32,718 nucleotides of DNA, from contig JAEUPC010000094.1 in NCBI GenBank assembly GCA_016789865.1, forward strand, positions 1 to 32,718, read 5' to 3'. Positions 15,246-22,457 of this stretch are shown piece after piece. How positions within the stretch are numbered: the stretch's first letter is position 1; each line of letters opens with the position of its first letter. Under the pieces are notes generated by a model. The model was not told where the DNA came from, searched no databases, and saw only the letters and a program-made list of their open reading frames with translations. This DNA is from Rubrivivax sp. (GTDB lineage: Bacteria; Pseudomonadota; Gammaproteobacteria; Burkholderiales; Burkholderiaceae_C). The position numbers and the translations under genes are program-made.

Positions 15246-15919
15246 TCGGCTGCCGGGGCGGCGCGTGTTCCGGCGCGCCGGCGTCCCAGCGCAAGCGCCA
15301 CCAGCCCCAGCCCCGCCAGCGCCAGCGCGCCCGGCTCGGGCACCGTGGCGCCCGGGGCGTTGATGCGGAAGTCGTCGATGAAGTAGCGGTCGTTGCCGAT
15401 GCCGCCAGCGAAGACGGCGTTGACGCCGATGCCGCCGTAGAAGGCGGTGTCGCTCACCAGGCCGATGAAGCCGTTGGCCGCGGTGGTGTCGATGAGCTGC
15501 GAGATGGTGGCGCCGGGCTGCACCACGGCCACCGCGTCGACCTCTCCGCTGATGTAGTGGAAGGCGAACGCGAACACGTCGGGGATGTCGAAGCGCCACG
15601 CCAGGCTGGCCACGCCGTTGGGCGCGGCCGAGCCGCCCAGGTCGGTGATGGCGTTGCTGTTGTGGAGCACGGTCGTGCCGCAGGTGCCGGGGGCGCTGGA
15701 ATCGGTGCACGAGCCGAAGGTGAGGTCGGGCGAGAAACTGCCCCCGCTCACCACGGCGCCGGGCGAGCCGGCGAAGTCGATATAGGTGCGCGTGGCGCCC
15801 ACGGCGGCCAGGTAGTCGGCCTCGCTGGTGTAGAACACCACCGCGGCCGGTGCGTGCAGCGCCGCGGTGGCCAGGGCCAGCGCGGCCAGCGCGCGGTACA
15901 GGAAGTTCGAGGTGTTCAT
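15218..15919 (-). CDS. PEP-CTERM sorting-domain protein
   Basis: A 233-residue secreted protein. Residues 1-26 form a Sec signal peptide (MNTSNFLYRALAALALATA, cleavage near HAPAA). The body is Gly/Ala-rich with beta character (FYTSEADYLAAVGA, IDFAGSP, FAFHYISGEVDAV, YFIDDFRI), like many PEP-CTERM proteins of unknown function. Near the C-terminus is VPEPGALALAGLGLVALAL followed by GRRRAG: the PEP motif, membrane span and basic cluster recognised by exosortase. A further 17 residues after the basic cluster is longer than usual. ATG 15919 has GGAG 10 nt upstream. Proteins of this class are usually exported and linked to extracellular polysaccharide. The 3' end overlaps the composite pseudogene. 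Confidence 0.88.
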   Translation of the reverse strand: MNTSNFLYRALAALALATAALHAPAAVVFYTSEADYLAAVGATRTYIDFAGSPGAVVSGGSFSPDLTFGSCTDSSAPGTCGTTVLHNSNAITDLGGSAAPNGVASLAWRFDIPDVFAFAFHYISGEVDAVAVVQPGATISQLIDTTAANGFIGLVSDTAFYGGIGVNAVFAGGIGNDRYFIDDFRINAPGATVPEPGALALAGLGLVALALGRRRAGTRAAPAADQATVASPQ

Positions 15920-16142
15920 GAGCAAGTGCTCCACGGAAGTTGCGTGGTGCGCACTCTCGCGCCGGCGTGGTTCGGCAGGCATCCATCCGCGGGCTGAACG
16001 TCGGGGCACCCCCCCAACGTGAACCGGTGAGTGCGTCACGCGCTGTGCTCGGTGCCTCGCCTGCGCGTGCAGCGCCGCGGCGTTGTGGCCGTGCGCCCCT
16101 CTGCGGGGTGGTGCGCGTGCGTCGCCGCGCCGGTCAGCCCGG

Positions 16143-16216
16143 CACCCGCGCGCGTGTCGGCGCAGCACCCACGCACCCGCGCGCATGTCGGCGCAGCACC
16201 CATGCACCCGCGCGCC
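16143..16216. repeat. 31-bp tandem repeat
   Basis: Two adjacent 31-bp units (16143-16173 and 16174-16204), differing at two positions, start CACCCGCGCGC and contain TGTCGGCGCAGCACCCA; a third partial unit of 12 bp follows. They lie in the 376-bp divergent gap between the PEP-CTERM gene and the GFA gene (15920-16295), which has no gene I can support. No spacer-repeat alternation, so not CRISPR. Confidence 0.85.
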
Positions 16217-16295
16217 GATACCATCGTGCCGCCACGCCTGCGCCGCAAGCCGCGGCCCGGCGCCACGCCGCCCCTCACCACCCACGGAGCCCGCG

Positions 16296-16697
16296 ATGAT
16301 CGAAGGTTCTTGCCACTGCGGCGCCGCGCGCTGGCAGCTCACCGAGATGCCCGAGTCGGCCACCGCCTGCAACTGCACCGCGTGCCGCCGCTACGGCGTG
16401 CTGTGGGCCTACGGCTTCGAGGGCGAGAACATCACCGTCAGCGGCCCCACTACGGCGTACCTGCGCAGCGGGCCGCATGGCGGCAACCTCAGCTTCAACT
16501 TCTGCGCGCACTGCGGCGGCGTCACGCACTGGCGCGGGCTGAAGACCGACGACCAGGGCCGCCGGCGCATCGCCGTGAACCTGCGCATGGCCGAGCCCGG
16601 GCCGGTGGCGCACCTGCCGATCGATCACTTCGACGGCCTGGAGAAATGGGAAGACCTGCCGCGCGACGGGCGCTGCGTGAAGGACCTGTGGTCTTGA
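16296..16697 (+). CDS. GFA family protein (CENP-V/GFA zinc domain)
   Basis: A 133-residue protein of the glutathione-dependent formaldehyde-activating enzyme/CENP-V fold. The zinc ligands are visible: CHCG (residues 7-10), CNCTACRR and, later, CAHCGGVTHW. Family members bind Zn and some react with S-hydroxymethyl-glutathione, but most have no proven activity, so a formaldehyde role is only possible. ATG 16296 has CGGAG 8 nt upstream; longer frames run through the tandem repeat and are rejected. The stop overlaps the start of the next gene as TTGA, which suggests co-translation. Confidence 0.9.
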   Translation: MIEGSCHCGAARWQLTEMPESATACNCTACRRYGVLWAYGFEGENITVSGPTTAYLRSGPHGGNLSFNFCAHCGGVTHWRGLKTDDQGRRRIAVNLRMAEPGPVAHLPIDHFDGLEKWEDLPRDGRCVKDLWS

Positions 16698-17893
16698 ACG
16701 CGCGCCGCGAGTTCCTGCTTCGGCGGCTGCCGGGCGCCATGCTCGGCGCCCTGGCGCCGGCCGCAGGCGCGGCGCTGCTGGTGCCGGCGGGTGCCGTGGC
16801 GCAGGCGGCACCGGCGGGCTCGACCGGGGCGGCCGAGGCGGCGGGGTCCACCGGCGCGACCGGCACGACCAGAGCTGCCGCTTCCGACGAGGTCTTCCCG
16901 CGGCAAGCCTGGGCGCGGCCGCAGCCCGCCCCCGGCGGTGCGGCGGCGGCCGAGTTGCCAGCCTGGCACGCCGAACGGCTGCGCGCGGCCGACGAGGCCG
17001 CCGCCTCGCTGCGCACCGACGCCTGGCTGGTGGTGCACCGTGGCCGGCTCGTGCACGCGTATGGCGAAATCGCGCTGCCGCGCAATGTCTACTCGGTACG
17101 CAAGAGCGTGCTCAGCGTGCTCACCGGCATCCATGTCGACCGCGGCGTGATCGACCTCGGTCAATCGCTGGCCGCGCTGGGCGTGGACGACATCGAAGGC
17201 CTCACGGCGCAGGAGAAGGCCGCCACCTGGCGGCAGCTGCTGCAAAGCCGCTCGGGCGTGTACCACCCGGCCGCCTACGAAACGCGCGAAGCGAAGGCGC
17301 AGCGCCCGGCGCGCGGCAGCCACGCGCCCGGCACCTTCTGGTACTACAACAACTGGGATTTCAACACCGCGGGTGGCCTGTTCCAGCAGCGCACCGGCAA
17401 GCCGGTGTTCGAAGCGCTGCGCGACGATCTGGCCGGGCCGCTGCAGTTCGAGGACTTCGATCTCGCGCGCGACACCGAGTCGGTGCTCGAGTCGAGCTCG
17501 AAGTACCCGGCCTACGTGATGAAGCTCTCGGCGCGCGACCTGGCGCGGCTGGGCCTGTTGATGGCGCGCGGCGGGCGCTGGCGGGGCCGCCAGCTCGTCT
17601 CGGAGAAGTGGGTGGCCGAAAGCACCGCGCCGCACAGCAACGTGCCCGGCGGCTGGCAGCGCTACGCGTCGATGTGGTGGGTGCCGCGGCGCGCGTGGCC
17701 GTTCTGGCAGCGCGCCGAGGGCGACGTGTTCTTCGCGTGGGGCAACGGCGGCCAGTTCCTCTTTGTCGACCGTGGGCGCGACCTGGTCATCGTCCACCAG
17801 GTGGACCGGCCGCGCTTCTTCTCCGCCCACGTCACGCCCGAGTCGATCAGCGGCCTGCTGCAGCAGGTGCTGGCCGCGCACCCTTCGAGCTGA
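16694..17893 (+). CDS. Serine hydrolase, beta-lactamase/penicillin-binding fold, Tat-exported
   Basis: A 399-residue periplasmic enzyme of the class C beta-lactamase-like family (AmpC/esterase EstB/D-aminopeptidase relatives). The N-terminus ARREFLLRRLPG followed by an Ala/Gly-rich hydrophobic run is a twin-arginine signal, so export in folded form is likely. The catalytic SxxK is SVRK (134-137, in NVYSVRKSVLS), the YxN-type motif is in WYYNNWDFN (about 217-224), and the third motif region may be GNGGQF near residue 355. Between signal and domain there is a low-complexity Ala/Gly/Thr linker. TTG 16694 overlaps the GFA stop; GTG 16688 is an equally possible start. Substrate unknown; nothing nearby suggests antibiotic resistance. 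Confidence 0.87.
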   Translation: MNARREFLLRRLPGAMLGALAPAAGAALLVPAGAVAQAAPAGSTGAAEAAGSTGATGTTRAAASDEVFPRQAWARPQPAPGGAAAAELPAWHAERLRAADEAAASLRTDAWLVVHRGRLVHAYGEIALPRNVYSVRKSVLSVLTGIHVDRGVIDLGQSLAALGVDDIEGLTAQEKAATWRQLLQSRSGVYHPAAYETREAKAQRPARGSHAPGTFWYYNNWDFNTAGGLFQQRTGKPVFEALRDDLAGPLQFEDFDLARDTESVLESSSKYPAYVMKLSARDLARLGLLMARGGRWRGRQLVSEKWVAESTAPHSNVPGGWQRYASMWWVPRRAWPFWQRAEGDVFFAWGNGGQFLFVDRGRDLVIVHQVDRPRFFSAHVTPESISGLLQQVLAAHPSS

Positions 17894-18073
17894 GCGCCGC
17901 GGCGGTGCTCGGCCGGCCCGCGCAGGCTTTGCGGTGGTCTGCAGATGTCCTTGCGCAGGCCTGCGGCCCGGAGGATAGTGCTCACCGCGCCGGCACCGTG
18001 GCAAGCGGACGCAATGCGCGCAGTGGTTTCAACTCCGGGAGCGCATTCCCGTCTCGGCGCAAGGAGTCAGCAC

Positions 18074-18370
18074 ATGATCTTCTCTATCCGCCAGGTTTCC
18101 ATCATGCCGGGCCAGGTGGCCGCAGCGCGCGCCTTCGCCGCAGAGATCACCGAGTACGTGAAGGGCGCGCACAAGCTCGAATTCGAGCTGCTGCGACCCA
18201 TCAGCGGCAATCCGCATCGGGTGGCGTGGCTGGGGCGTTATGCCAGCCTGGCTGCGTACGAGGAGGCGATGAACAAGCTCGTCGCCGACAAGCGGTTTGC
18301 CGACCTGAGCGCCAAGACCGCGGGCATCTGGGTGCCCGGCAGCATGCACGACGACATCTGGCAAGGCTGA
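18074..18370 (+). CDS. Small ABM/NIPSNAP-like protein
   Basis: A 98-residue protein beginning MIFSIRQVSIMPGQVAAA, with two further strands (FELLRPISGNPHRVAWLGRY) and a helix (LAAYEEAMNKLVADKRFADL). This alternation is that of the dimeric alpha/beta-barrel group that includes antibiotic-biosynthesis-monooxygenase-like and NIPSNAP proteins. No catalytic residue can be assigned. AAGGAG (18061-18066) supports ATG 18074; an in-frame extension to 17945 lacks homology. The next gene starts 19 nt after its stop, so they probably share a transcript. Confidence 0.7.
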   Translation: MIFSIRQVSIMPGQVAAARAFAAEITEYVKGAHKLEFELLRPISGNPHRVAWLGRYASLAAYEEAMNKLVADKRFADLSAKTAGIWVPGSMHDDIWQG

Positions 18371-18389
18371 ACCGCAGCCCCGCCGCCGC

Positions 18390-18674
18390 ATGTGCCGCAA
18401 CATCAAGACCCTGTTCAACTTCGAGCCGCCGGCCACCGAGCTGGAGATCCGCGACGCCTCGCTGCAGTTCGTGCGCAAGCTGTCGGGCTTCAACGTGCCG
18501 AGCCAGGCCAACGAGGCGGCCTTCGAGCGTGCGGTGGAAGAGGTGGCCGCGGCGGCGCGGGCGCTCATCGGCACGCTGGTGACGCACGCCGAGCCGCGCA
18601 ACCGCGAGGTGGAAGCGGCCAAGGCGCGGGCCCGTGCCGCGGTGCGCTTTGCGCCGCGCGAGGCGGGCGGGTGA
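18390..18674 (+). CDS. DUF2277 family protein
   Basis: A 94-residue protein with the very conserved opening MCRNIKTLFNFEPPAT, then a helix pair (LQFVRKLSGFNVPSQANE, AFERAVEEVAAAARAL) and a basic end (NREVEAAKARARAAVRF). This pattern identifies the DUF2277 family, common in proteobacteria and actinobacteria, with no established function. The Cys2-Asn4 and the FVRKLSGF segment are fixed in the family as I recall it. The stop overlaps the next gene as GTGA. Confidence 0.93.
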   Translation: MCRNIKTLFNFEPPATELEIRDASLQFVRKLSGFNVPSQANEAAFERAVEEVAAAARALIGTLVTHAEPRNREVEAAKARARAAVRFAPREAGG

Positions 18675-19201
18675 GCAGCGGGTCGCGCGCTGCACGGGCC
18701 GCACAGGCGCCAGGGGCCGCAGGCGCTGCATCCAGCGCCACGGCGCCGCCGGGCGGCGAGGCGGTGGACGCGCTGCCGGGGCTCGGCCCGAAGTCGCGTG
18801 CCATGCTCGAAGCGGCGGGCATCCGCACGGCCGCCGATCTGCGCCGGCTGGGCGCTGTGGCCGCCTTTGCCCGCGTGCGCGCGCATGCGCGGCCGGCGCA
18901 TGGGCGGCGTGGCACCGGCCCGAGCCTGAACCTGCTGTGGGCGCTGGAGGGCGCGCTGACCGGCCTGCCGTGGCAACAGGTGGCGCGCGAGCACCGACTC
19001 AGCCTGACGCTGGCGCTGGAGGAGCACGAGGCGCTTCAAGCGCATCAGGCGCATCAGGCGTATCAGGCACGTCAGGCACGTCAGGCGCATCAGGCGCCTG
19101 GGGCGCCTGCGGCGCGTGCGGCGCGTGCGTCGGGAGGGCAACGAACGCCGGCCTGCACCGGCGGCAGTCGCGGCGGCGAGCGGCCAACCCGGCCACGCTG
19201 A
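18671..19201 (+). CDS. TfoX C-terminal-domain protein with repeat tail
   Basis: A 176-residue protein. Residues 35-115 form the TfoX C-terminal domain: LPGLGPKSRAMLEAAGI, TAADLRRLGAVAAFARVRA and SLNLLWALEGALTGLPWQQVA, a helix-hairpin-helix-like unit found at the end of competence regulator TfoX/Sxy and as stand-alone proteins. The TfoX N-terminal domain is absent, so a competence role should not be assumed. The start is GTG 18671, overlapping the DUF2277 stop. The last 60 residues are low complexity: seven 9-bp repeats code for QAH-type triplets and then a Gly/Ala/Arg-rich run follows. The native end of the domain is near residue 120, so the tail may be a repeat expansion. Confidence 0.8.
   Translation: MSSGSRAARAAQAPGAAGAASSATAPPGGEAVDALPGLGPKSRAMLEAAGIRTAADLRRLGAVAAFARVRAHARPAHGRRGTGPSLNLLWALEGALTGLPWQQVAREHRLSLTLALEEHEALQAHQAHQAYQARQARQAHQAPGAPAARAARASGGQRTPACTGGSRGGERPTRPR
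19037..19099 (+). repeat. 9-bp tandem repeat inside coding sequence
   Basis: Seven contiguous 9-bp units of the type CAGGCGCAT code for QAH, QAH, QAY, QAR, QAR, QAH and QAP at the C-terminal tail of the TfoX-domain protein. The unit length keeps the frame, so copy-number change would alter tail length without truncation. Confidence 0.9.
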
Positions 19202-19340
19202 TCCCCGACCACGAGGTGGCGCTGGCGTTCCGCTGCGCCGCGCAACGCGCCCGCCAGTGTTCGCTGCCGCAGCCCATCGATCGCGCATGCCCCGTGCCGG
19301 GGCGGCCGTCGGCCGGGTTGCCCTTATGCTGCCCGCCGCC

Positions 19341-20549
19341 ATGCCCACCCAGTACCTGCTCGATGATGTTCGCCGCCGCACGGGCGATGCCCTGCGCCGC
19401 TGGCTGGCGGGCCAGGAGCAGGACCGGCGCCGGCGCCGGCGGCGGTTGGCCGTGGTTGGGGCCTCGCTGGCGGGTGGCGCGGTGGGCCTTTGGGCGGTGT
19501 GGCACCTGGGGTTGGCACCGGCACCCGGCCCCGAGCGAGCAGCCCAAGCGCCGGTGCCCGACCACCAGCGCGCCGGCCCGCTGGCCAACCCCTGGGGCGC
19601 GGGCACGCCGGTGGTCGGCGAACGCGGGTCAGAGGTGGCGGCCGCGGCTTCGGCAGTAATGGCGGCACCCGCGGCCGCTGCTGCATCGGCCGCCGCGGAG
19701 GCAACCGCCGAGGCCGCCCGGGCCGCCGGCCCCGTGGCCGGACTGGCCGCGCTGGCCGCGCCCGGTGCACGCGAAGCGGTGGGCGCGTCGTTGTCGCAGC
19801 TGCGCGGCAGTGCCCGTGCGGCCGACTTCGCGAAGCAGGCCTTGGCGGGCCGCGATGCCGCGCGGCTGACCGCCGCGTGGATGGCCGAACGCGAATGCCG
19901 GCAGGTGGCGCAGTGGCGCCTGATGTTCGAGTGGCGCACGCGTGCCACGCAGCCCGGCGTGCGCGTGGACCCGGCAGCGGCTGTGCCCACCTCCGGCGTG
20001 CACCCGCTGCTGCGCGCGCTGCTGGCGCGCTGCGCCGACATGCCCGACGACGCGGCGGTCGAAGCGGCGCTGGCCGCGGCGGGCTTTCCGGCCACCCCCG
20101 ACCTGGCCGAATCGACGCGGCGCCCGCTGGACGTGGCGCGCGCCGCCGCGCTGGGCGACCCGCTGCTGCTGGCCACCGTCATCGACGCCAGCGGCGCCGA
20201 GGAGCTGGAGGCTTACGTCGCGCAGCGCCTGCCGCAGCGCACGCCGCCGGCATCGCCGGAGGTACTGAAGGCGGCGCTGTGGCTTGCCTCGTGCCGCACG
20301 GCGGCGGCGGCCGGCGCGGCGGGCGCCAGTGCCGCACCGTCACGCGGCGCGCCGACCTGCGCCGAGCACCCCGCGCTGTGGCAGGCCTGCACGCAGTCGG
20401 GCCTGTGCGATGCGCGCGACCTGCACGATCTCTTGCTGCGCACGATGCCGGCCGATCAGTTCCATGCCACCGAACGGCTGGCGCAGGCGCTGGCGCCGTC
20501 GATGGGCGCGGGGGCGAAACCGGTGGTCGGACCCGGCACCGGGCGATGA
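19341..20549 (+). CDS. Hypothetical membrane-anchored protein
   Basis: I do not recognise this 402-residue protein. Residues 1-36 are charged (MPTQYLLDDVRRRTGDALRR, then a run of seven Arg), followed by one hydrophobic span at about 37-58. The Arg run on the cytoplasmic side predicts an N-in, C-out topology with a large periplasmic part. The periplasmic part begins with an Ala-rich low-complexity stretch (about 95-140) and continues as a helical domain with several Cys (ECRQVAQW, LLARCADMPDD, WLASCRTA, PTCAEHPALWQACTQSGLCDARDLHDLLL) that could form disulfides. ATG 19341 is chosen; ATG 19326 is possible, and neither has a clear ribosome site. Its codon bias agrees with a real native gene. Confidence 0.7.
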   Translation: MPTQYLLDDVRRRTGDALRRWLAGQEQDRRRRRRRLAVVGASLAGGAVGLWAVWHLGLAPAPGPERAAQAPVPDHQRAGPLANPWGAGTPVVGERGSEVAAAASAVMAAPAAAAASAAAEATAEAARAAGPVAGLAALAAPGAREAVGASLSQLRGSARAADFAKQALAGRDAARLTAAWMAERECRQVAQWRLMFEWRTRATQPGVRVDPAAAVPTSGVHPLLRALLARCADMPDDAAVEAALAAAGFPATPDLAESTRRPLDVARAAALGDPLLLATVIDASGAEELEAYVAQRLPQRTPPASPEVLKAALWLASCRTAAAAGAAGASAAPSRGAPTCAEHPALWQACTQSGLCDARDLHDLLLRTMPADQFHATERLAQALAPSMGAGAKPVVGPGTGR

Positions 20550-20648
20550 CGGGGTGATGACCGGGGTGCGGTGATCGAGATGCGGCGTCAGGGGCGTGGT
20601 GATCGCCGCGCCGGGTCGAAGCGCGGTGATCGGGTCGCCCATAAGCGC

Positions 20649-20704
20649 GCTGTGAATCCCGCGCTGTGAATCCCGCGCTGTGAATCCCGCGCTGTGATTC
20701 GCGC
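20649..20704. repeat. 14-bp tandem repeat
   Basis: Three perfect 14-bp units, GCTGTGAATCCCGC, at 20649-20690 are followed by a degenerate fourth. Just before them GGTGATCG-type words recur several times (20569-20635). The array lies in the 214-bp gap between the convergent ends of the hypothetical gene and the acyl-CoA synthetase. No terminator-like hairpin with T-tract is seen. Confidence 0.9.
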
Positions 20705-20763
20705 GCAGTGAGCTGCGTACTCCGATGGCCGCGCCGCGATCGCAGCGACCGACCACACGCTAG

Positions 20764-22377
20764 TCAGGCGCCCGCGCGCGCCCAGGCCTCGCGCAGCTCG
20801 CGCTTGAGCACCTTGCCGATGGCGCTGCGCGGCAGTTCGGGCAGCAGGCGCACCGCGCTCAGCCGCTGCGTCTTGCCCAGTTGCGCGTTGGCCCACGTGC
20901 GCAGCGCTTCGCCGCCGAGGCCCGCGTCGGCGCCCTCGCGCAGCACCACGCAGGCCACCGGGGTCTCGCCCCACTGTTCGCTCGGCACACCGATCACCGA
21001 CACGTCGGCCACCGCCGGGTGGCGGCGCAGCACGGCCTCCAGGTCGCTCGGGTAGACGTTGAAGCCGCCGGAGATGATGAGGTCCTTGGCGCGGTCGGTC
21101 AGCACGACGAAGCCGTCTTCGTCGAAGTGGCCGATGTCGCCGTGGCGGATGTAGCGCCGGCCGTCGGCGTCGAACCACTCGGCTTCGGAGGTCTTGGCGG
21201 CCTGGCGGTGGTAGCCGGTCATCATGCCGGGCGAGCGGCCGACGATCTCGCCGCTTTCGCCGCGTTGCACGGCCTCGGGCGGCAGCTCGCGGCCTTCGGC
21301 GTCGATGAGGCGGATGTCGTGCCCCTCGGCCGGCGGGCCCACGGTGTGCAGCTTGGTGGGGTGCTGGTGGCACGGCAGGATGCAGGTGCCGCCGCCTTCG
21401 GTGAGGCCGTAGTACTCCGTGAGGCCGCCCGGCCAGCGCCGCAGCACCTCGGCCTTCAGCTCGGCGTGGAACGGCGCGCTGGTGCAGAACTTGGCGACGA
21501 AGCTCGTGAGGTCGGTGCGGTCGAAGTCGGGGTGGGCCAGCAGCCGCCGGTACTGCACCGGCACCAGCATCGTGTGCGTGGCGCGGTGGCGCGCGGCCAG
21601 GCGCAGGTACTCGCCGGCGTCGAACCTGTTCATCAGCACGACGGCGCCGGCCCAGGCCAGCGAAGGGATCAGCGCGACGAGCGTGGTGTTGCTGTACAGC
21701 GGCGTGGCCACCAGCGTCACCGAGCCCGGCCCGTAGCCGGTGGCCGAACCGCGGCGGATGTGCGCCCAGCGCATCGCATGCGACTGCACGATGCCCTTGG
21801 GCGTGCCGGTGGTGCCCGAGCTGTAGATGAGGTTGAAGGGCCACGCCGGCTCGATCGGCACCGGCGCCGGCCGTGCGCCGGGCGAGGCGAGCCACTCTTC
21901 GAACGACAGCCCGCCTTGGCTGCTGTCCAGGTGCACCGGCCGCGGCGGCCGCGCCGCCAGCGATGCCGGCAGTTGCTGGCCGGCCAGTGCCTCGAAGCCA
22001 GCGCGGTCGTTGAAGCTGATGCGCGCTTCGCAGTCGGCCAGCATCTGCATCAGCTGCGCCGGTGTGGACGAAGGGGCCAGCGGCGCCACGGCGAGGCCGG
22101 CGCGCAGTGCGCCGAGGAAGGCGCACACGTATTCGGCGCTCGGTGCGGCGATGAGCGCGACGACATCGCCCGGGCCCAGGCCCTCGCGCTGCAGCGCGGC
22201 GGCAACGCGGTCGAGCATCGCGTCCAGTTGCGCATGGGTGATGCGGCGCTCGCCATCGGCAAGAGCCAGCGCCTGTGGATGCCGGCGCGCGGCCTCGGCC
22301 AGCATCGAGGGCAGGTCGAGGAAGTCGGCGTCGGCCCGCGGGTCGGTGGCGGGCGGGGTGGTGATCGGTCCGGTCAT
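20764..22377 (-). CDS. Acyl-CoA synthetase (AMP-dependent ligase)
   Basis: A 537-residue adenylate-forming enzyme that activates a carboxylic acid with ATP and CoA. The P-loop YSSGTTGTPKG is at 185-195; the aromatic/adenine motif YYGLTEGGG follows near 315; the hinge-side motif HGDIGHFDEDGFVVLTDRAKD near 420 and IISGGFNVYPSDLE follow; the C-terminal catalytic Lys is in AIGKVLKREL. The length and lack of extra carrier domains fit fatty-acid, phenylpropanoid or related CoA ligases; the substrate cannot be chosen from sequence. ATG 22377 starts at MTGPITTPP; a longer frame to 22587 overlaps the MFS gene. The gene is divergent from the MFS transporter with only 80 bp between them, so joint control is plausible. 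Confidence 0.93.
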   Translation of the reverse strand: MTGPITTPPATDPRADADFLDLPSMLAEAARRHPQALALADGERRITHAQLDAMLDRVAAALQREGLGPGDVVALIAAPSAEYVCAFLGALRAGLAVAPLAPSSTPAQLMQMLADCEARISFNDRAGFEALAGQQLPASLAARPPRPVHLDSSQGGLSFEEWLASPGARPAPVPIEPAWPFNLIYSSGTTGTPKGIVQSHAMRWAHIRRGSATGYGPGSVTLVATPLYSNTTLVALIPSLAWAGAVVLMNRFDAGEYLRLAARHRATHTMLVPVQYRRLLAHPDFDRTDLTSFVAKFCTSAPFHAELKAEVLRRWPGGLTEYYGLTEGGGTCILPCHQHPTKLHTVGPPAEGHDIRLIDAEGRELPPEAVQRGESGEIVGRSPGMMTGYHRQAAKTSEAEWFDADGRRYIRHGDIGHFDEDGFVVLTDRAKDLIISGGFNVYPSDLEAVLRRHPAVADVSVIGVPSEQWGETPVACVVLREGADAGLGGEALRTWANAQLGKTQRLSAVRLLPELPRSAIGKVLKRELREAWARAGA

Positions 22378-22457
22378 GGTCGCTCCGATTCTGCGGCCTC
22401 GGGGTCCCGGGGCCTGGATGCCCCGACGCCGGGCGCAGGCACACTTGCGCTTCCACC

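Noticed and set aside
16143-16216. CRISPR array
   Set aside because: Repeat units are directly adjacent with no unique spacers and no cas gene is near.
18671-19201. Competence regulator TfoX/Sxy
   Set aside because: Only the C-terminal domain is present; the N-terminal regulatory domain is missing and no competence gene is near.
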